In this document: positions 60,263 to 64,000 of the stretch, one piece after another
How the letters are laid out: the number at the start of each line of letters is the position of its first letter
Numbering within the stretch: the first letter of the stretch is position 1
Assembly: GCF_003814875.1 (NCBI RefSeq)
Contig: NZ_RKQF01000001.1
Coordinates: 8,060,001-8,124,000 of the forward strand
Length of the DNA stretch: 64,000 bases
Direction of reading: 5' to 3'
From: Streptomyces sp. Ag109_O5-1
GTDB taxonomy: Bacteria > Actinomycetota > Actinomycetes > Streptomycetales > Streptomycetaceae
Made by a program: the position numbers and the translations under genes
Notes under the pieces: generated by a model
The model's input: the letters and a program-made list of their open reading frames with translations, nothing else
Databases searched by the model: none
Told to the model about the DNA's origin: nothing

Positions 60263-61351
60263 ATGCTCGATATGTCCGCCACGGCGCTCGCCGTCGTCCA
60301 GCGCTCCCACACGATGGCCATGAGGGCCGAGTCATGGCTCGGCGGCCAGCTTCTCACCGACGACATCCCCATCGCCGACGGCAGCGAGTCCCGAGACCGC
60401 TCCCTGGCCGTCCCCGAACAGATCACCCTCACCGTGCCGCGCCGGGACAAGGGATATGACTGGGACCCCGGCACCGACCCCACCCACCCGCTCGCCGCCT
60501 ACGGGCAGATCCTCCGCATCGACTACGGCGTCGACATCGGCAGCAGCGGCACCGAGTGGATCAACCGCGGCTGGTTCCTCATCACCGACTCGTCGACCGA
60601 TGGCGACACGGTCACGGTGAGCTGCGCAGGCCTGCTCACCCTCATCGACGAGGCGACACTGGTCAGCCCGTTCCAGCCGGGAGCCTCCGACACGCTCGCC
60701 TCGGTCGTCCGAGCGCTCATCGAACCGGCCCTGACCGTCTCCTTCGACGGCACGCTCGTCGACCGCGCGGTCCCGCTCGGCATGCAGTGGGACAGCGACC
60801 GGCTCGGCGCCGTGACCGAAGTCCTCGGCGCCTGGGGCGCGGCCGAACGGGTCACCGAGGACGGCTACCTCATGATCGAGCCGGTCAGCGACGCCGGAGC
60901 CGCGGTCCTGGCCATCAGCGACGACCCGGACACCGGCACGGTGGTGCGCTGGCAGGGATCCACCACCCGCGACGGCGCCTACAACTGCGTGGTCGCCCAG
61001 GGCGAGGACGCCAACGGCAACCAGCTCCAGGGCGTCGCCTACGACAGCAGCGCCACCTCGCCGTTCCAGTACGGCGGGAACTTCAACCCGCTGCCAGTCC
61101 CTTACTCCTACCAGTCGAGCCTGCTCACCACGGTTGCCCAGTGCCGCACGGCCGCCGCGGCGCAGCTCGCGCTCCTGCGGCGGCAGGCCTACCGGAAGCT
61201 CGCCGTCACGATGGTGCCGCACCCGGGCCTGGTCACCGGCGACATCCTCACCGTCACCGGCGCCGGCCTCACGAACGCCCGCTGCGCGATCGAGATCCTG
61301 TCGCTGCCGTACTCGCCCGGCGAGATGAACCTGACCGTCCGAGTGCTGTAG
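60263..61351 (+). CDS. baseplate/tail hub protein, DUF5047-like
   Basis: A 362-residue protein with an N-terminal conserved part (MLDMSATALAVVQRSHTMAMR) and a strand-rich hub-like body. It probably forms the baseplate hub below the distal tail protein. The ATG at 60263 directly follows the previous stop; ATG 60272 is an alternative. The DUF5047 label is from memory of actinophage tail genes. Confidence 0.65.
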   Translation: MLDMSATALAVVQRSHTMAMRAESWLGGQLLTDDIPIADGSESRDRSLAVPEQITLTVPRRDKGYDWDPGTDPTHPLAAYGQILRIDYGVDIGSSGTEWINRGWFLITDSSTDGDTVTVSCAGLLTLIDEATLVSPFQPGASDTLASVVRALIEPALTVSFDGTLVDRAVPLGMQWDSDRLGAVTEVLGAWGAAERVTEDGYLMIEPVSDAGAAVLAISDDPDTGTVVRWQGSTTRDGAYNCVVAQGEDANGNQLQGVAYDSSATSPFQYGGNFNPLPVPYSYQSSLLTTVAQCRTAAAAQLALLRRQAYRKLAVTMVPHPGLVTGDILTVTGAGLTNARCAIEILSLPYSPGEMNLTVRVL

Positions 61352-61359
61352 GGGGAGCG

Positions 61360-62172
61360 GTGCCAGATTTCGCCGACACCAGGGTCAGCACGGCCGGTAC
61401 CGGCATGGTGCGGGGCATCGCCCAGACAGCCGTCTCGGGGAACGCCTGCTTGGTGAAGGTGGGCGGCATCACGGTCACCGCACGCGCGGCAACCGGCCTC
61501 ACCATCGCGGCCGGGAACGTCCTGCTGCTGGCGCGCCTCGCCAGCACCTACTACGTGATCAACGTCGTACCCGCGGCGCCCACCACAACCCCGGCGACCC
61601 CGGCCCCGGCCGACAGCACGCCGGTGGACACCGGAGACACACCGCCCGCCCCCAAGCCCGTCGTCCGGACCGGCACGCTCACCTGCGTGCCGACGGCCAC
61701 CGCCTGCTACCGGGACGGCTCCTGGCGCTCCGACGGCGACCCCACCAACTCGTTCGACCTCTACCAGGGCCGCTACGGAGGCAGCAGCTACGGCCGCAAC
61801 ACCGGCGTCGCCTTCTACGGCAGCAAGCCACACACCCTGTCAGGGGCGACCTGCACCAGAGCCACGGTGCAGATCAAGCGACTGTCGGCCGGCGACTACG
61901 CGGCCCGGTCAGCGACCCTGCGGCTCGTCTCCCAGACCAGCCGCCCCGGAGGCGCACCGACGCTCAACGAGACGACCAGCGGTCCCTCTCTGACAATCGG
62001 CGCCACATCCACGTTCACGCTGCCGACCAGCTGGGGGCAGGCCCTCATCGACGGCACCCGCGGCGGCATCGGCATCAGCGTGAGCAGCGACGACCCATAC
62101 ATCCACCTCGCCGGGCGCGGCTCCTGGAGCGCAGCCTTCACCGTCACGATCTCCTGGAGGCGAAGCTCATGA
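61360..62172 (+). CDS. minor tail / fibre protein
   Basis: A 270-residue protein. The N-terminal ~65 residues form an OB-like strand domain (GNACLVKVGGITVTARAATG). A Pro/Ala/Thr linker of ~30 residues follows, then a C-terminal jelly-roll-like domain (DLYQGRYGGSSYGRNTGVAF to the end) likely to bind carbohydrate. GTG 61360 follows GGGGGAG. It overlaps the next fibre gene by ATGA. Confidence 0.65.
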   Translation: MPDFADTRVSTAGTGMVRGIAQTAVSGNACLVKVGGITVTARAATGLTIAAGNVLLLARLASTYYVINVVPAAPTTTPATPAPADSTPVDTGDTPPAPKPVVRTGTLTCVPTATACYRDGSWRSDGDPTNSFDLYQGRYGGSSYGRNTGVAFYGSKPHTLSGATCTRATVQIKRLSAGDYAARSATLRLVSQTSRPGGAPTLNETTSGPSLTIGATSTFTLPTSWGQALIDGTRGGIGISVSSDDPYIHLAGRGSWSAAFTVTISWRRSS

Positions 62173-62930
62173 GCAGCACCACCACCAAGGGCATCCAGTA
62201 CCCCCAGAACACCGACAACACCCGCATCTGGGAACTGATGCAGGCCCTGGCCACCACCGCCGACGGCATCATCATCGGGAACGTCGATCGGCAGATCTTC
62301 ACCGCCTCCGGTACCTGGACCAGGCCCGCGGGCGCCATCCTCGTCCACGTCCAGGTACAGGGGGGCGGCGGCGGATCCGGCGGGGTTGCCGCCACCAGCT
62401 CCGGCCAGGCCGCGTGCGCGCCAGGCGGCGGCGGGGGCGAATACGCCGCCGGATGGTTCACCCCGGCGGCTGCCGGCTCCAGCGTGGCGGTCACCGTCGG
62501 CGCGGGCGGCACCGGAGGCACGGCAGGGGCCAACACCGCTAACAACGGCGGGACCTCCAGCTTCGGCGCCCTCATCACCGCAGTGGGCGGCACCGGCAGT
62601 GGCGGCGCCACCGTCACCACCGGCAGCGCCAGTCTCGGCGGCGCCAACGGCGGATCCGGCGGCACTGGCGGAGACTGGCGCATCGCAGGCGGCGACGGCG
62701 GAAACGGGCAGGTCATCACCCTGATTCCACTGAAGTACAACAACGGCGGCGCCTCTTTCCTGGGCAACATGCGCAGGGCCACCGGTATCGCTGCGTCCCA
62801 GACCGGCGGATTCGACGGCTACGCCTACGGCGGCGGCGCGTCGGGCGGCTCCAACCCGGCCAGCCAGACCGCGCTCGCCGGCAACAACGGTGCCCCGGGC
62901 ATCGTCATCGTCACCACCTACACCGCATAG
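62169..62930 (+). CDS. glycine-rich tail fibre protein
   Basis: A 253-residue protein. After a short N-terminal segment with ITxGI-like QYPQNTDNTRIWELMQALAT, the sequence from about residue 45 is extremely Gly-rich (VQGGGGGSGG, GAGGTGGTAGANTANNGG, and so on), forming the polyglycine-helix-type receptor-binding domain known from phage adhesins. It would contact the host envelope. Confidence 0.75.
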   Translation: MSSTTTKGIQYPQNTDNTRIWELMQALATTADGIIIGNVDRQIFTASGTWTRPAGAILVHVQVQGGGGGSGGVAATSSGQAACAPGGGGGEYAAGWFTPAAAGSSVAVTVGAGGTGGTAGANTANNGGTSSFGALITAVGGTGSGGATVTTGSASLGGANGGSGGTGGDWRIAGGDGGNGQVITLIPLKYNNGGASFLGNMRRATGIAASQTGGFDGYAYGGGASGGSNPASQTALAGNNGAPGIVIVTTYTA

Positions 62931-62938
62931 GAGCACGC

Positions 62939-63178
62939 ATGCCGCTCGACGTGCCGCAGACCAGCCAGAACCCCGCAGTATGGGTTGTGAACGGCCGCTA
63001 CAGCAACGCCTCCATCACCGCATTCCAAGTGACCATCTCCGTCGAGAGCCAGTCCACCGAGCCGGAGGGCGACGACCTGCTCCAGCAGTTGGTCGACCTG
63101 CTGTCGCCCCGCTTCCCGGGGGTCGTCGGGATGAAGTCGTACACCTCGAACACCGTGCGGGACATGCTCCCGTCCTGA
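62939..63178 (+). CDS. small tail-associated protein
   Basis: A 79-residue protein with an acidic helical C-terminal half (GDDLLQQLVDLLSPRFPG). It is the last gene before a strong terminator, so it closes the tail transcript. Function is not recognised. Confidence 0.55.
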   Translation: MPLDVPQTSQNPAVWVVNGRYSNASITAFQVTISVESQSTEPEGDDLLQQLVDLLSPRFPGVVGMKSYTSNTVRDMLPS

Positions 63179-63197
63179 CCACTCCCCGCCCAGCCCA

Positions 63198-63227
63198 CGC
63201 CCCAGCCGACCGGCCCGGGGCGTTTTT
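63198..63227 (+). terminator. intrinsic terminator of the tail operon
   Basis: CGCCCC (63198-63203) pairs with GGGGCG (63217-63222) around a 13-nt GC loop, followed immediately by TTTTT (63223-63227). It lies 20 nt after the last tail gene. Confidence 0.82.
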
Positions 63228-63246
63228 CATGCCCTCAGGAGCACAC

Positions 63247-64000
63247 GTGACCATCCGTCTCATCGAGCAGCACCACCGCCCGGGCCAGCACCTCGGCCGG
63301 CACGTCGAGCACGACCCGCGCAGCCTCCGGTACGCGCACGGCGTCCTGCCCAAGTCCGCCATCAAGACCGTCGAGTGGACGCGCCGCATCCCGATCCTCG
63401 ACCAGGGGAGCCTGGGTTCGTGCACCGGTAACGCAGGCACGGGCATCCTCGGCACCGACTCGGCCGGGCGTACCGCCTCGACGAAGGTCACCATCACCCC
63501 GGCCGGGGCCGCAGCCTCGCACGGCGTGTTCGTGGCCGGGACGTATGACCTGGACGAGTCGTTCGCGGTCTGGCTGTACAAGCTGGCAACGATCCTCGAC
63601 GGGATCTCCGGCACCTACCCGCCGGACGACACCGGTTCGACCGGGATCGGTGTGGCGAAGGCGCTGAAGGCGCTCGGCCTCGCCGGGACGTACACGCACG
63701 CGTTCTCGATCGCAGCCCTCAACTCGGCGCTGCAGTCCGGGGCCGTGATGATCGGCATCGAGTGGCCGCAGAGCGCGTTCGACACGGCCAACGACGGCCG
63801 GATCATCGTCGACAAGACGTCCCCCATCGCGGGCGGCCACGAGCTGGAGCTGTCCAAGTACGACGCGTCGACGGGCGAGTACTGGGTGCCGAACTCCTGG
63901 AACACCACGTGGGGCGACGCCGGTTGGGGCTACTTCACCGCCGCGGACCTCGCCTGGCTGCTCTCCCAGCAGGGCGACGTCACCGTACCTGCGCTCACCG
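63247..64000 (+). CDS. papain-like (C1A) cysteine protease domain protein, truncated by window edge
   Basis: The visible 251 residues form a C1-type peptidase. The nucleophile Cys is in LDQGSLGSCTGNA near residue 60, His in IAGGHELELSKYD near 198, and Asn in WVPNSWNTTWGDAGWGYF near 218. These are the papain triad residues in order and spacing. There is no signal peptide. GTG 63247 has AGGAG upstream. The target is unknown; it could process phage proteins or act on the host during lysis. The C-terminus lies beyond the window. Confidence 0.82.
   Translation, partial: MTIRLIEQHHRPGQHLGRHVEHDPRSLRYAHGVLPKSAIKTVEWTRRIPILDQGSLGSCTGNAGTGILGTDSAGRTASTKVTITPAGAAASHGVFVAGTYDLDESFAVWLYKLATILDGISGTYPPDDTGSTGIGVAKALKALGLAGTYTHAFSIAALNSALQSGAVMIGIEWPQSAFDTANDGRIIVDKTSPIAGGHELELSKYDASTGEYWVPNSWNTTWGDAGWGYFTAADLAWLLSQQGDVTVPALT

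Larger units (their letters stand above)
22354..64000. mobile_element. integrated temperate phage / conjugative-element hybrid, right end outside window
   Basis: From the 3' end of the CAT tRNA rightwards the genes are integrase, repressor, excisionase-like, replication, Spd/TraB-like transfer and then a full siphovirus head-tail module. No chromosomal gene is recognised in this stretch. The left boundary is set at the tRNA 3' end by analogy with tRNA-targeting integrases. The right boundary, attR, and any lysis genes are beyond 64000. Direct proof would be a repeat of the tRNA 3' segment to the right. Confidence 0.85.

Overview
The window is high-GC actinobacterial DNA and almost certainly a Streptomyces chromosome. 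Codon third positions are nearly all G/C, GTG starts and AGGAGG-type ribosome binding sites are frequent, and the left part holds a typical Streptomyces core neighbourhood: assimilatory nitrate reductase, dGTPase, DnaG primase, a HrdA-type sigma factor and paired ABC exporters. All identifications were made by reading translations and motifs; no database search was run.

Left part (1-22353), chromosome. In order: a partial secreted M4 metalloprotease (-); a gamma-glutamylcyclotransferase-like protein (+); a NasA-type molybdopterin oxidoreductase (-); a three-gene cluster of stand-alone adenylation enzyme, ferric-reductase-like membrane oxidoreductase and enoyl-CoA hydratase (+); a SanA/YdcF membrane protein (-); a CbiX-like chelatase, dgt, an FAD/NAD oxidoreductase, dnaG and hrdA (+); two overlapping ABC exporter half-transporters (-); an FGGY/xylulose kinase (-); a YtxH-like membrane protein (-); and three tRNA genes (two identical tRNA-Asn and one with anticodon CAT). 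Several convergent junctions carry copies of one dispersed, hairpin-forming Streptomyces repeat.

Right part (22354-64000 and beyond), an integrated element next to the CAT tRNA. A leftward lysogeny unit (tyrosine integrase and XRE-type repressor) faces a rightward operon that begins with an excisionase-like gene. The divergent control region carries two copies of a 13-bp palindrome. The early region (25139-42179) encodes small DNA-binding proteins, an archaeo-eukaryotic-type primase-polymerase, a D5/SF3-like ATPase-helicase, an iteron-rich putative origin, an SF2 helicase and a RuvC-like nuclease. It then encodes a set typical of Streptomyces conjugative elements: Spd-like membrane proteins and an FtsK/TraB-like translocase followed by short repeats that could be a transfer locus. 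The late region (42382-64000) is a siphovirus structural module: collagen-like fibre, HNH nuclease, terminase subunits, portal, a ClpP-like protease fused to the major capsid protein, connectors, tail tube, frameshifted tail chaperones, a 1475-residue tape measure with a transglycosylase domain, tail and fibre proteins, and a truncated papain-like cysteine protease.

The most notable feature is this combination: a complete-looking phage head-tail module in the same element as an FtsK/TraB-Spd transfer set and an iteron origin with a primase-polymerase. The element could in principle move both as virions and by mycelial conjugation. Other points of interest are an antisense membrane gene inside the late operon, a possible second start inside the protease-capsid gene, and the chromosomal adenylation/ferric-reductase pair. 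The right attachment site, lysis genes and end of the element lie outside the window.
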